DNA of 64,000 nucleotides, taken from Microbacterium testaceum. GTDB taxonomy: Bacteria > Actinomycetota > Actinomycetes > Actinomycetales > Microbacteriaceae. The number at the start of each line of letters is the position of its first letter. Position 1 is the first letter of the stretch. The translations under genes and the position numbers were made by a program. The notes beneath the pieces are model-generated. The model did no database searches. It saw only the letters and a list, made by a program, of their open reading frames with translations, and was not told where the DNA came from. Where the stretch lies: NCBI RefSeq assembly GCF_006539145.1, contig NZ_BJML01000005.1, positions 1-64,000 of the forward strand, in the 5' to 3' direction. This document shows positions 7,878-16,274 of the stretch, piece by piece.

Positions 7878-9959
7878 GTGACTGACGAAAGTCGCGTTGA
7901 CGGCGAAGAGACGCCGATCGCGAAACGCATCCTGATCGGCGAGCCCCTCACCTCCGAGAAACTCGACGAGCAGCTCCTCCCGAAGAAGATGGCGCTGCCG
8001 ATCTTCGCCTCCGACGCGCTGTCCTCCGTGGCCTATGCGCCACAGGAGCTGCTGATGATCCTGCTCATCGGCGGAACGGCCCTGCTGACCCTGAGTCCAT
8101 GGGTCGCCGTCGCCGTGGTGACGCTGCTCGTCGTGGTCGTGTTGAGCTACCGGCAGCTCATCAAGGCCTACCCCTCGGGCGGCGGCGACTACGAGGTGGC
8201 GAGCAAGAACCTGGGCGAGGTGCCGGGCGTGATCGTGGCCGCGGCGCTCCTGGTCGACTACGTGCTCACGGTCGCCGTGTCGGTGGCATCCGGAGTCGAC
8301 AACATCATCTCGGCCCTGCCGGAGTTGAATCCGTTCCGCGTCGAGATCGCCGTCGGTTTCGTCATCCTCATCGTGATCGTGAACCTGCGCGGAGTGCGCG
8401 AGGCGTCGAGCGTCTTCGCCATCCCGACCTACCTGTTCATCGGGTCGGTCGGCGTGATGATCGTCGTGGGCCTCGCGCGCACACTGCTCGGAGACGCGCC
8501 GCACGCGTCGAGCGCGGACTACGGCGTGCAGGCGGAATCGTTGACGCAAGCGGCGCTGATCCTGTTGGTGCTGCGCGCGTTCTCGAGCGGCTGCTCCGCC
8601 TTGACCGGCGTCGAGGCCGTGTCGAACGGCGTGCCCGCCTTCCGCATGCCGAAGATCCGCAACGCCCAGACGACGCTGACCCTGATGGGCGGCATCGCCA
8701 TCGTGCTGTTCGCGGGCCTGACGATCCTCGCACTCATCTCGGGCGTGCACTACGCCGAGAACCCCTGCCACCTCATCGGCTTCGACTGTGCGAACAACCC
8801 GCAACCGAGCCTCATGGCCCAGGTCGCCGCCGCGACCTTCGGCATGAACAGCATCCCGTTCTTCATCATCCAAGCCGCCACGGCGTGCGTGCTGCTGCTC
8901 GCCGCCAACACCGCCTTCAACGGCTTCCCGCTGCTCGGCGCGGTGCTCGCGCGCGACGGATACGCCCCCAAGGCCCTCAACACCCGCGGTGACCGCCTGG
9001 TCTACTCCAACGGCATGATCATCCTGGGCATCGTCGCCATCGGCGTGCTCATCGTCTACCAGGCCAACCTCACGACGCTGATCCAGCTCTACATCATCGG
9101 TGTCTTCGTCTCGTTCTCGCTCGGCCAGATCGGCATGGTCAAACACTGGCGTCGCGTGCTGCGAGGGTTGAAGGAGCTCACTCCCGAGGCGGCGAAGCAG
9201 CAGTCCGCCGCGATCGAGCGTCGCTCCGCCGTCTCGGGCCTGTGGATCAACTCCGTCGGTGCGGCCATGACCGTGCTGGTGCTGCTGATCGTCACGATCA
9301 CGAAGTTCACGCACGGCGCATGGCTGGTGTTCATCGCGATCCCGATCCTCGCGGTGCTGATGATCGGCGTGAACCGCTACTACCGCGACGTCGAGCACGA
9401 GATCCGCATGGACGAGACCGTGCACTTCGGCTCGTCGGGAGACGTGGCGATCGTGCTGGTGAACCGGCTGCAGAAGCCCGTGATGAAGGCGATCGACTAC
9501 GCCCTGGCCGCCAACCACCAGAAGACGCTCGCGGTGCACGTCGCCATCACCGACGAAGACGCGGCCAAGCTGCAGAAGGAGTGGGCCGAGCACGACATGC
9601 CCATCCCCCTGGTGATCATCGACTCCCCGTACCGCACGTACACCTCGCCGGTGTCGACCTTCATCAAGAAGTACCGCGAGAACAACGGCTCGGCCGTGGT
9701 CACGGTGTACCTGCCGCAGTTCATCGTCGGCCACTGGTGGGAGTCGATCCTGCACAACCGCCGCTCGCGCCGCCTCGCGCACCAGCTCATGCTGGTGCAC
9801 GGCGTCTCGATCACGCTCGTGCCGTGGCTGCTCGACTCGTCCGAGGTCATCTACGGACGCCGCTCGCGGCCCCTCCCGGGCCAGCAACGCGGCGGTCAGC
9901 CGGTGGCCGAGGTCACGGCTCACCGCCCGAAGAAGACCCCGCCCGGCTCGGCATCCTGA
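7878..9959 (+). CDS. kimA: KimA-like high-affinity potassium transporter (APC superfamily)
   Basis: 693 aa from the GTG at 7878; a TAGTGT box lies 8 nt upstream. About twelve membrane helices are followed by a soluble C-terminal domain (about 480-690). The N-terminal block 'ASDALSSVAYAPQELLMILL', then 'SYRQLIKAYPSGGGDYEVAS', closely follows Bacillus subtilis KimA (YdaO), a proton-coupled K+ importer inhibited by c-di-AMP. The C-terminal domain has the Rossmann-like pattern of KimA. The setting supports a potassium role, since the kdp operon begins 1.5 kb downstream. I find no c-di-AMP riboswitch in the roughly 110-bp upstream gap. A different APC-family substrate remains possible. Confidence 0.8.
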   Translation: MTDESRVDGEETPIAKRILIGEPLTSEKLDEQLLPKKMALPIFASDALSSVAYAPQELLMILLIGGTALLTLSPWVAVAVVTLLVVVVLSYRQLIKAYPSGGGDYEVASKNLGEVPGVIVAAALLVDYVLTVAVSVASGVDNIISALPELNPFRVEIAVGFVILIVIVNLRGVREASSVFAIPTYLFIGSVGVMIVVGLARTLLGDAPHASSADYGVQAESLTQAALILLVLRAFSSGCSALTGVEAVSNGVPAFRMPKIRNAQTTLTLMGGIAIVLFAGLTILALISGVHYAENPCHLIGFDCANNPQPSLMAQVAAATFGMNSIPFFIIQAATACVLLLAANTAFNGFPLLGAVLARDGYAPKALNTRGDRLVYSNGMIILGIVAIGVLIVYQANLTTLIQLYIIGVFVSFSLGQIGMVKHWRRVLRGLKELTPEAAKQQSAAIERRSAVSGLWINSVGAAMTVLVLLIVTITKFTHGAWLVFIAIPILAVLMIGVNRYYRDVEHEIRMDETVHFGSSGDVAIVLVNRLQKPVMKAIDYALAANHQKTLAVHVAITDEDAAKLQKEWAEHDMPIPLVIIDSPYRTYTSPVSTFIKKYRENNGSAVVTVYLPQFIVGHWWESILHNRRSRRLAHQLMLVHGVSITLVPWLLDSSEVIYGRRSRPLPGQQRGGQPVAEVTAHRPKKTPPGSAS

Positions 9960-9967
9960 GTCCCTCT

Positions 9968-9998
9968 CGAACGCCCCTGCCCCCGGCGGGGGCGTTCG
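9968..9998. terminator. GC-rich hairpin after the KimA-like gene
   Basis: A perfect 10-bp stem (cgaacgcccc, 9968-9977, with ggggcgttcg, 9989-9998) encloses an 11-nt loop, 8 nt after the stop codon. There is no T tract, as is common for high-GC actinobacteria. Confidence 0.6.
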
Positions 9999-10147
9999 GC
10001 GTCGTCACCGCCCGGCGGCGAGCCGAGCTCGGGCGAGACGCGGGGATCGACCACCCCGCAGACGCCGCGCGCGCGCAACCTCCGGAGTTCGGCCCGCTCA
10101 CGAAACGACGGTAGACGCCGCCGGAAGTCTTCGCCATGGTGGATGCC

Positions 10148-10513
10148 ATGCCGGTACTCGCCCTGTTGACCCTCACCGTCATGGTGGTCGCCCTGATCGA
10201 CGCCATCACCCGTCGCGAGGATCAGGTGAAGCACCTGCCGAAGTTCGCGTGGATCTTCTTCATCGTGCTGCTGCCGCTGATCGGTTCGATCCTGTGGTTC
10301 GCCCTCGGCCGGGAGTACGAGGCGCGATCGACGCCGATGTCGTTCGGCGACCCGCGGCGTTGGCAGAAGGACGCTCAGCACACTCCCCCTCCGGCCCCGC
10401 GCGAGAACCGCACCACCGAACAGCAGATCGCCGATCTCGAGCGCGAGATGCGCCTGGCCGACCTCGAGGAGCAGGTGCGCCGCCGCCGCGCCGAGGGCGG
10501 CGCGCCGACCTGA
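10148..10513 (+). CDS. PLDc_N-domain small membrane protein
   Basis: 121 aa. The N-terminal 60 residues match the phospholipase D nuclease N-terminal type domain: two membrane helices around a basic loop, 'KHLPKFAWIFFIVLLPLIGSI' and 'WFALGREY'. The rest is a charged, probably coiled-coil tail rich in Glu and Arg. There is no catalytic HKD motif, so this is not a phospholipase. Members are often stress-related membrane proteins of unknown role. I prefer the ATG at 10148, which has GGTGGA just upstream; an in-frame ATG at 10136 would add four residues. Confidence 0.75.
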   Translation: MPVLALLTLTVMVVALIDAITRREDQVKHLPKFAWIFFIVLLPLIGSILWFALGREYEARSTPMSFGDPRRWQKDAQHTPPPAPRENRTTEQQIADLEREMRLADLEEQVRRRRAEGGAPT

Positions 10514-10535
10514 CGCCCACGCCGCACTCCCCCCT

Positions 10536-10585
10536 CCCCGCGGCCTCGCTCCCCCCTCTACCCCGCGGCCTCGCTCCCCCCTCCA
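10536..10585. repeat. 25-bp tandem duplication, pyrimidine-rich
   Basis: Two head-to-tail 25-bp units (10536-10560 and 10561-10585), starting ccccgcggcctcgct, differ at one base. They lie immediately left of the long palindrome at 10591. Confidence 0.85.
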
Positions 10586-10590
10586 CCCCT

Positions 10591-10651
10591 GTTGAGTGTC
10601 CAAAACACCCGGACGGTTTTCAAAAGCGTCCGGGTGTTTTGGACACTCAAC
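10591..10651. repeat. Perfect 25-bp inverted repeat (GAGTGTCC family, copy 1)
   Basis: Arms 10591-10615 and 10627-10651 are exact reverse complements, beginning gttgagtgtccaaaac. The 11-nt loop (gttttcaaaag) is itself partly palindromic. It lies between convergent genes and could end both transcripts, but the outer sequence recurs at 16191, which suggests a dispersed element rather than an ordinary terminator. Confidence 0.9.
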
Positions 10652-10717
10652 GTCGGGCGCGGGGGCGCGGGGGCGCGGGGGCGGGGCGTAGGGCGGGGAG
10701 GGAGGGAGGGCGGGGGG
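10652..10717. other. G-rich low-complexity tract
   Basis: Repeated runs of four or more G (gcgggggc units, then gggagggagggagggcgggggg) follow the palindrome on the + strand. This is the pattern of a potential G-quadruplex. No gene is seen here. Confidence 0.6.
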
Positions 10718-11155
10718 TCAGTCGGTCGGACGCTGGCGCATCCTCTTCACGTCGGTACGGCGCTGCTTGGCCTGGAGGCGGCGCTCCCTCGATCCGCGGG
10801 TGGGCTTCGTCGCGCGGCGCGGCGGGGCGGGAGGCGCCACGGCCTCGGCCACCAGAGCGGCGAGCCGTGCCCGCGCGGCATCGCGATTGCGCAGCTGCGC
10901 CCGATGCTCGGATGCCGCGATCGTCAGCACCCCGCCGACGAGCCGGTCGCCGAGCCGCTCGATGAGCCGCTCACGCTGCACCCGCGACAGAACGGTCGAG
11001 GCCGCGGCATCCCACATCAACTCGACCCTCGAGTCGGCGGTGTTCACTCCCTGACCGCCCGGGCCCGAGGAACGCGAGAACCGCCACGACAGCTCCGCCG
11101 CCGGGATCACCAGCCCCGCGCTGACGCGCACGTCGGATCCGTCGGAGGAAAGCAT
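10718..11155 (-). CDS. arfB: Alternative ribosome-rescue factor ArfB (YaeJ-like peptidyl-tRNA hydrolase)
   Basis: 145 aa. The release-factor catalytic motif GGQ lies in 'SSGPGGQGVNTADSRVELMW', which is diagnostic for class I release-factor domains. The protein lacks codon-recognition domains and ends in a basic tail rich in Lys and Arg, which in ArfB enters the empty mRNA channel of stalled ribosomes. It hydrolyses peptidyl-tRNA on non-stop complexes. The length fits the family (about 140 aa). The start is uncertain: ATG at 11155 matches family alignments, but an upstream in-frame GTG at 11179 is also open and ribosome sites are weak. Confidence 0.88.
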   Translation of the reverse strand: MLSSDGSDVRVSAGLVIPAAELSWRFSRSSGPGGQGVNTADSRVELMWDAAASTVLSRVQRERLIERLGDRLVGGVLTIAASEHRAQLRNRDAARARLAALVAEAVAPPAPPRRATKPTRGSRERRLQAKQRRTDVKRMRQRPTD

Positions 11156-11436
11156 GCCTCCATCATGCGCGGTCGGCACCGACGCCGATGGTCTCGAGAC
11201 TGCATCTGGCCGACACGTCGGCGTCAGCCTGCAAGCGGGATGTCAGCGAGTTGCCGTCTCGGCGGCGGCGGCGATCGAGCAGAGCGCCCCGTAAGCACTC
11301 CGTATGTGTCCGTCGGCGACCCGTAGGGAAAGCGTTAGGGCGCCGGGATGCCGTGACCTCGAGGAGTTGTATCGACACACGTGCCGCCCCGCGGCGCCCG
11401 CGGTCCGCCGCGGACACACCCGAATCTGGAGTCGTC

Positions 11437-11577
11437 GTGCTCGATGCCGTCTTCCTCGCCGCGATCGTCGCGCTCTTCGCGCTGATCGCCCTCGTCGCGA
11501 AGGGGGTCGAGAAGCTGGGCCCCGAGGCCCGCCCCTCGACGTCCCGCACCACCGGACGAGGGGGCGAGCGCCCGTGA
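11437..11577 (+). CDS. Small single-helix membrane protein at the head of the kdp operon
   Basis: 46 aa from the GTG at 11437, with GGAG 7 nt upstream. One helix (about residues 5-22, AVFLAAIVALFALIALVA) is followed by a short polar tail rich in Arg, Ser and Gly. The stop overlaps the kdpF start (GTGA), so translation is coupled. Short proteins of this kind precede kdpF in several actinobacterial kdp operons. It may be an additional stabilising peptide of the Kdp complex, but no function is known. The 280 bp upstream have no other gene and presumably hold the kdp promoter. Confidence 0.7.
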   Translation: MLDAVFLAAIVALFALIALVAKGVEKLGPEARPSTSRTTGRGGERP

Positions 11578-11663
11578 TCTTCTTCTCGATCCTCGCCGCG
11601 GTCCTCGCGGTCGCCGCCGTCGTGTACCTCGTGGTCGCCCTCGTCCGACCGGAGAAGTTCTGA
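11574..11663 (+). CDS. kdpF: Potassium-transporting ATPase subunit KdpF
   Basis: 29 aa: one hydrophobic helix ending VRPEKF, the classic KdpF tail. In Escherichia coli this peptide stabilises the KdpABC complex in the membrane. It starts at a GTG that overlaps the previous stop and ends 3 bp before kdpA. It is too short for ordinary gene callers, but its length, composition and position all fit. Confidence 0.92.
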   Translation: MIFFSILAAVLAVAAVVYLVVALVRPEKF

Positions 11664-11666
11664 CCC

Positions 11667-13352
11667 ATGGATAGCGGAACCATCTGGTCGATCGTCCTGA
11701 CCAGCCTCACTCTTCTCGTCGCCCTGGGCCTGGCCTACCGCCCCCTCGGCGACTACATCGCCCGCATCTACACCGGTCAGCGCGACCTCGCCGTCGAGCG
11801 GGGCACCTACCGCCTGATCGGCGTCGACCCCCGCAGCGCCCAGACCTGGCAGGCCTACCTGCGCTCGGTGCTGCTGTTCTCGTTCGTCGGGGTCGTCTTC
11901 GTGTACGCGATCATGCGCCTGCAGGCCGTGCTGCCGCTCTCTCTCGGCTTCGACGCCCCGGGCGAGGCGTTGTCGTTCAACACGGCCGTCTCCTTCGTCA
12001 CGAACACCAACTGGCAGTCCTACGGCGGAGAGACCACGCTCGGCTACACCGTGCAGTTCGCCGCCCTCACCGTGCAGAACTTCGTCAGCGCGGCCGTCGG
12101 CATCGCCATCGCGGTCGCTCTCGTGCGCGGGTTCGCCTACCGCCGCAGCGGTGTGATCGGCAACTTCTGGGTCGACCTGGTGCGCGGCACCTACCGCCTT
12201 CTGCTGCCGTTCTCGATCGTCGCGGCGGTCGTGCTGCTCGCCGGTGGCGTCATCCAGAACCTCTCGGGCTTCACCGATGCCACGACGGTGGCGGGCGCGG
12301 CCCAGTCGATCCCCGGCGGACCGGTCGCCTCGCAGGAGGCGATCAAGCTCCTCGGCACCAACGGCGGCGGGATCTTCAACACGAACTCCGCCCACCCGTT
12401 CGAGAACCCCACCCCCTGGACGAACCTCTTCGAGATCTTCCTCATGCTGGTGATCCCGTTCTCGCTCCCCCGTGCCTTCGGCCGGATCGTGAACGACGAC
12501 CGCCAGGGCTACACGATCCTCGGCGTCATGGGCGCGATCTTCGTGGCATCCGCGGCTCTTCTCACCTGGGCCGAGATGGCCGGGAACGGGACGGCCCCGA
12601 TGCTCGCCGGCGGCGCCATGGAGGGCAAAGAGGTGCGCTTCGGCATCTTCGGTTCGACGCTCTTCGGCACGACCAGCACGCTGACCTCGACCGGTGCGGT
12701 CAACTCGATGCACGACAGCTACACGGCGCTCGGCGGCATGATGCCGATGATCAACATGATGCTCGGTGAGATCGCCCCCGGCGGTGTCGGATCGGGCCTG
12801 TACGGCATGCTCATCCTCGCCGTGATCGCGGTGTTCGTCGGCGGCCTGCTGATCGGGCGCACCCCCGAGTACCTGGGCAAGAAGATCGGGCCGAAAGAGA
12901 TCAAGCTCGCGAGCCTGTACATCCTCGTCACACCCACGCTCGTGCTCGCCGGAACCGCGCTGAGCTTCGGGATTCCCGGCATCCGGGACGACGTCGAGAC
13001 CACCTCGATCCTCAATCCGGGCGTGCACGGCCTGAGCGAAGTGCTCTACGCCTTCACCTCGGCGGCGAACAACAACGGCTCCGCGTTCGCCGGTCTCACG
13101 GCCAACACCCCGTGGTTCAACACGGCACTGGGGGTGGCGATGCTCCTCGGCCGGTTCCTGCCGATCGTGTTCGTGCTGGCCCTGGCGGGTTCTCTCGCGG
13201 CCCAGGATGCCGTGCCCTCCACCGCCGGAACCCTGCCGACGCACCGCCCGCAGTTCGCGGGTCTGCTCGCCGGCGTCGTCGTGATCGTCACGGCCCTCAC
13301 CTACTTCCCGGTCCTCACCCTCGGACCCCTCGCTGAAGGACTTACCCGCTGA
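11667..13352 (+). CDS. kdpA: Potassium-transporting ATPase subunit A (K+ channel-like)
   Basis: 561 aa, the usual KdpA length. Ten or so helices contain the four degenerate selectivity-filter loops of the SKT family: [33 protein letters not shown], the [16 protein letters not shown] loop and AANNNGSAF. KdpA selects K+ and passes it to KdpB for ATP-driven import at very low external potassium. The stop codon overlaps the kdpB start (TGATG). Confidence 0.98.
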   Translation: MDSGTIWSIVLTSLTLLVALGLAYRPLGDYIARIYTGQRDLAVERGTYRLIGVDPRSAQTWQAYLRSVLLFSFVGVVFVYAIMRLQAVLPLSLGFDAPGEALSFNTAVSFVTNTNWQSYGGETTLGYTVQFAALTVQNFVSAAVGIAIAVALVRGFAYRRSGVIGNFWVDLVRGTYRLLLPFSIVAAVVLLAGGVIQNLSGFTDATTVAGAAQSIPGGPVASQEAIKLLGTNGGGIFNTNSAHPFENPTPWTNLFEIFLMLVIPFSLPRAFGRIVNDDRQGYTILGVMGAIFVASAALLTWAEMAGNGTAPMLAGGAMEGKEVRFGIFGSTLFGTTSTLTSTGAVNSMHDSYTALGGMMPMINMMLGEIAPGGVGSGLYGMLILAVIAVFVGGLLIGRTPEYLGKKIGPKEIKLASLYILVTPTLVLAGTALSFGIPGIRDDVETTSILNPGVHGLSEVLYAFTSAANNNGSAFAGLTANTPWFNTALGVAMLLGRFLPIVFVLALAGSLAAQDAVPSTAGTLPTHRPQFAGLLAGVVVIVTALTYFPVLTLGPLAEGLTR

Positions 13353-15508
13353 TGTCCACCCTCACCCACGCGCCGGTCCCCGCTGCCGACGAGGCGCCGG
13401 CCGCCCCGCGCCGCGCGTTCAGCGCCGCTCAGGTCGTCGCCGCCCTCCCGGGCGCGGCCAAGAAGCTCAACCCCGCCGCCCAGTGGCGCAACCCCGTGAT
13501 GTTCCTCGTCTGGGTCGGTGCGGCCCTGACGACGCTCATCGCGATCGCCGAGCCGTTCCTCGGCGGCGACGACACCGGCCTCCCCTTCGGCTTCACCTGG
13601 GGAATCGCGGTCTGGCTGTGGCTCACGGTGTTCTTCGCGAACATCGCCGAGTCCGTGGCCGAGGGCCGCGGCAAGGCGCAGGCCGCGACCCTGCGCAAGA
13701 CCCGCACGACGACCTCGGCCCGCCGCGTGGTCTCGTACTCCCCCACCGACCCCTCGGCATCCGGTACCGCCACCGAAGACGTCCCCTCGGGCGACCTCCG
13801 CGTCGGCGACATCGTGCTGGTCGAGACCGGGGAACTCATCCCCGGCGACGGCGACATCGTCTCGGGCATCGCGACCGTCGACGAGTCGGCGATCACGGGA
13901 GAGTCGGCCCCGGTCGTCCGCGAGTCGGGCGGTGATCGCAGCGCCGTCACCGGCGGCACGCGCGTGCTCAGCGACCGCATCGTGGTGAAGATCACGTCGA
14001 AGCCCGGCGAGACCTTCGTCGACCGCATGATCGCGCTCGTCGAGGGCGCGTCGCGCCAGCGCACGCCCAACGAGATCGCGCTGAACATCCTGCTCGCGAG
14101 CCTGTCGATCGTGTTCGTCGTCGTGGTTCTGGTGCTGAACCCGATCGCCTCGTACGCGGCATCCCCCGTCTCGATCCCCGTGCTCGTGGCGCTGCTGGTC
14201 TGCCTCATCCCGACCACGATCGGGGCGCTCCTCAGCGCGATCGGCATTGCCGGCATGGACCGCCTCGTGCAGCGCAACGTCCTGGCGATGTCGGGCCGCG
14301 CGGTCGAGGCGGCGGGCGACGTCACCACCCTGCTGCTCGACAAGACCGGAACGATCACCTACGGGAACCGCCGCGCCTCGGCCTTCGTTCCGGTGCAGGG
14401 CGTCGGGGGCCCCGAGCTCGCCGAGTACGCCTCGCTGTCGTCGCAGGCCGACCCGACTCCCGAGGGCGTCTCGGTGGTCGAGCTCGCGGCGGCCCAGGGG
14501 ATCGTCGCCGAGATGCCCCGGGGTGCGGAGCCCGTGCCCTTCACCGCTCAGACCCGCATGAGCGGGCTCGACCTGGCCGACGGCACGCAGGTGCGAAAGG
14601 GCGCCGCCTCCGCCGTGGTGGCCTGGCTCGACGGCCAGCGCGCGACGGTGTCCGACGCCACCCGTGCCGAACTCCTGAAATTCACGAACGAGATCGCTGA
14701 ATCCGGCGGAACTCCCCTGGTCGTGGCGACCCTGGCCCCCGAATCGTCAGGAGTTTCGCACGGGCGCGGCCGCGTGCTCGGCGTCGTCCACCTCAAAGAC
14801 GTCGTCAAGGACGGTCTGCGCGAGCGCTTCCAGGAGCTGCGCGCGATGGGGATCCGCACCGTGATGATCACGGGCGACAACCCGCTCACCGCGAAGGCGA
14901 TCGCCGCCGAGGCCGGGGTCGACGACTTCCTCGCCGAGGCGACGCCCGAGGACAAGCTCGCCCTCATCCAGCGCGAGCAGGAGGGCGGCAACCTCGTCGC
15001 GATGACCGGCGACGGCACGAACGACGCTCCCGCCCTGGCGCAGGCCGACGTGGGTGTCGCGATGAACACGGGCACCTCGGCCGCGAAAGAGGCCGGCAAC
15101 ATGGTCGACCTCGATTCCGACCCGACCAAGCTCATCGACATCGTCCGCATCGGCAAGCAGCTGCTCATCACCCGCGGAGCGCTGACCACGTTCTCGCTCG
15201 CCAACGACATCGCGAAGTACTTCGCGATCATCCCGGCGATGTTCATGGGCGTGTTCCCGGGCCTCGCGGCGCTGAACATCATGGGTCTGCACTCCCCGGC
15301 ATCCGCCGTCACGAGCGCGATCATCTTCAACGCGATCGTGATCATCGTGCTCATCCCCCTCGCGCTGCGGGGCGTGAAATACCGCGCCGCGAGCGCGTCG
15401 AGCATCCTCAGCCGCAACCTGCTCGTCTACGGGCTCGGCGGCGTCATCGTCCCCTTCATCGGCATCAAGCTCATCGACCTCGTCGTGAGCCTGCTCCCCG
15501 GTTTCTGA
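13352..15508 (+). CDS. kdpB: Potassium-transporting P-type ATPase subunit B
   Basis: 718 aa. The phosphorylation motif DKTGTIT has its aspartate at residue 330. The actuator motif is SAITGES, the nucleotide-binding region includes KGAAS, and the hinge is [22 protein letters not shown]. These define a type IA P-type ATPase. KdpB hydrolyses ATP and, with KdpA, KdpC and KdpF, imports K+. A proline-rich N-terminal extension of about 30 residues is a little longer than in E. coli. Translation is coupled to kdpA. Confidence 0.98.
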   Translation: MSTLTHAPVPAADEAPAAPRRAFSAAQVVAALPGAAKKLNPAAQWRNPVMFLVWVGAALTTLIAIAEPFLGGDDTGLPFGFTWGIAVWLWLTVFFANIAESVAEGRGKAQAATLRKTRTTTSARRVVSYSPTDPSASGTATEDVPSGDLRVGDIVLVETGELIPGDGDIVSGIATVDESAITGESAPVVRESGGDRSAVTGGTRVLSDRIVVKITSKPGETFVDRMIALVEGASRQRTPNEIALNILLASLSIVFVVVVLVLNPIASYAASPVSIPVLVALLVCLIPTTIGALLSAIGIAGMDRLVQRNVLAMSGRAVEAAGDVTTLLLDKTGTITYGNRRASAFVPVQGVGGPELAEYASLSSQADPTPEGVSVVELAAAQGIVAEMPRGAEPVPFTAQTRMSGLDLADGTQVRKGAASAVVAWLDGQRATVSDATRAELLKFTNEIAESGGTPLVVATLAPESSGVSHGRGRVLGVVHLKDVVKDGLRERFQELRAMGIRTVMITGDNPLTAKAIAAEAGVDDFLAEATPEDKLALIQREQEGGNLVAMTGDGTNDAPALAQADVGVAMNTGTSAAKEAGNMVDLDSDPTKLIDIVRIGKQLLITRGALTTFSLANDIAKYFAIIPAMFMGVFPGLAALNIMGLHSPASAVTSAIIFNAIVIIVLIPLALRGVKYRAASASSILSRNLLVYGLGGVIVPFIGIKLIDLVVSLLPGF

Positions 15509-15519
15509 AAGGCCCCGTC

Positions 15520-16104
15520 ATGCGCACCACCCTGCGTACCACCGCCGTCGCCGTCCGCGCGATGGTCGTCTTCACCCTCCTCCTCGGGGTCGCCTACATG
15601 CTGCTGATCACCGCGGTCGGACAGGTCGCCCTGCCGTTCCAGGCGAACGGATCGCTCATCAAGACCGCCGACGGGACCGTCACCGGCTCGCAGCTGATCG
15701 GGCAGTCGTTCCAGGATGCCGACGGCAACGCGCTCCCGCAGTACTTCCAGTCGCGACCGTCTGCTGCGAGCTACGACTCCTCGGCCTCGACCGGCTCGAA
15801 CCTGGGCCCCGAGAACAGCGACCTGATCTCGTCCATCCAGGACGGTCGGACCACGTTCGAGTCGCTGAACGGCCCGGGCTCGATCCCCGCCGACGCGGTG
15901 ACCGCCTCGGGCTCGGGCCTCGACCCCGACATCTCGGTCGAGAACGCCGAACGCCAGGTCGCGCGCATCGCGCAAGCCCGCGGCATCCCGTCATCCGAGG
16001 TCTCCGCGCTCGTCGCCGAGCACACGCTGCCCCGCGATCTCGGGTACCTCGGCGACCCGCGCGTGAACGTCGTGGAGCTCAACCGCGCGCTCGACGCCCG
16101 CTGA
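15520..16104 (+). CDS. kdpC: Potassium-transporting ATPase subunit C
   Basis: 194 aa. One N-terminal helix (about 15-35) is followed by a periplasm-side domain with the KdpC signatures 'SQLIGQSF', 'YFQSRPSAASYDSSASTGSN' and the C-terminal 'DLGYLGDPRVNVVELNRALD'. KdpC is the single-span subunit that assists KdpB. A GAAAG ribosome site sits 11 bp after the kdpB stop. The 170-bp gap to kdpD holds a palindromic repeat. Confidence 0.97.
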   Translation: MRTTLRTTAVAVRAMVVFTLLLGVAYMLLITAVGQVALPFQANGSLIKTADGTVTGSQLIGQSFQDADGNALPQYFQSRPSAASYDSSASTGSNLGPENSDLISSIQDGRTTFESLNGPGSIPADAVTASGSGLDPDISVENAERQVARIAQARGIPSSEVSALVAEHTLPRDLGYLGDPRVNVVELNRALDAR

Positions 16105-16190
16105 GAGACGAGAATCACTGTCATGACCCTGTCGCCCGTCGCCGCCGTCGCACCCTCCGTGCGGCGGCGGCGCCGTGTGCGGGAACGCCG

Positions 16191-16251
16191 GTCGAGTGTC
16201 CAGAACATGCCGCTGGCCGTTCGCGGGCGCGGCGAGTTCTGGACACTCGAC
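16191..16251. repeat. Perfect 16-bp inverted repeat (GAGTGTCC family, copy 2)
   Basis: Arms 16191-16206 (gtcgagtgtccagaac) and 16236-16251 are exact reverse complements around a 29-nt loop. The outer sequence matches the palindrome at 10591 (gttgagtgtccaaaac) at 14 of 16 positions. It lies between kdpC and kdpD and could be a partial terminator or mRNA-stability element separating transporter from sensor expression. Confidence 0.9.
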
Positions 16252-16274
16252 GGAACGCGCACGGGGGACGCCTC

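Noticed and set aside
7836..9923. Long antisense open frame opposite the KimA-like gene
   Set aside because: Composition is His/Arg/Asp-rich shadow translation, with no domain.
11156..11436. Possible riboswitch in the kdp leader
   Set aside because: Some hairpins are visible, but none match a class I can name; KdpDE control is sufficient to explain regulation.
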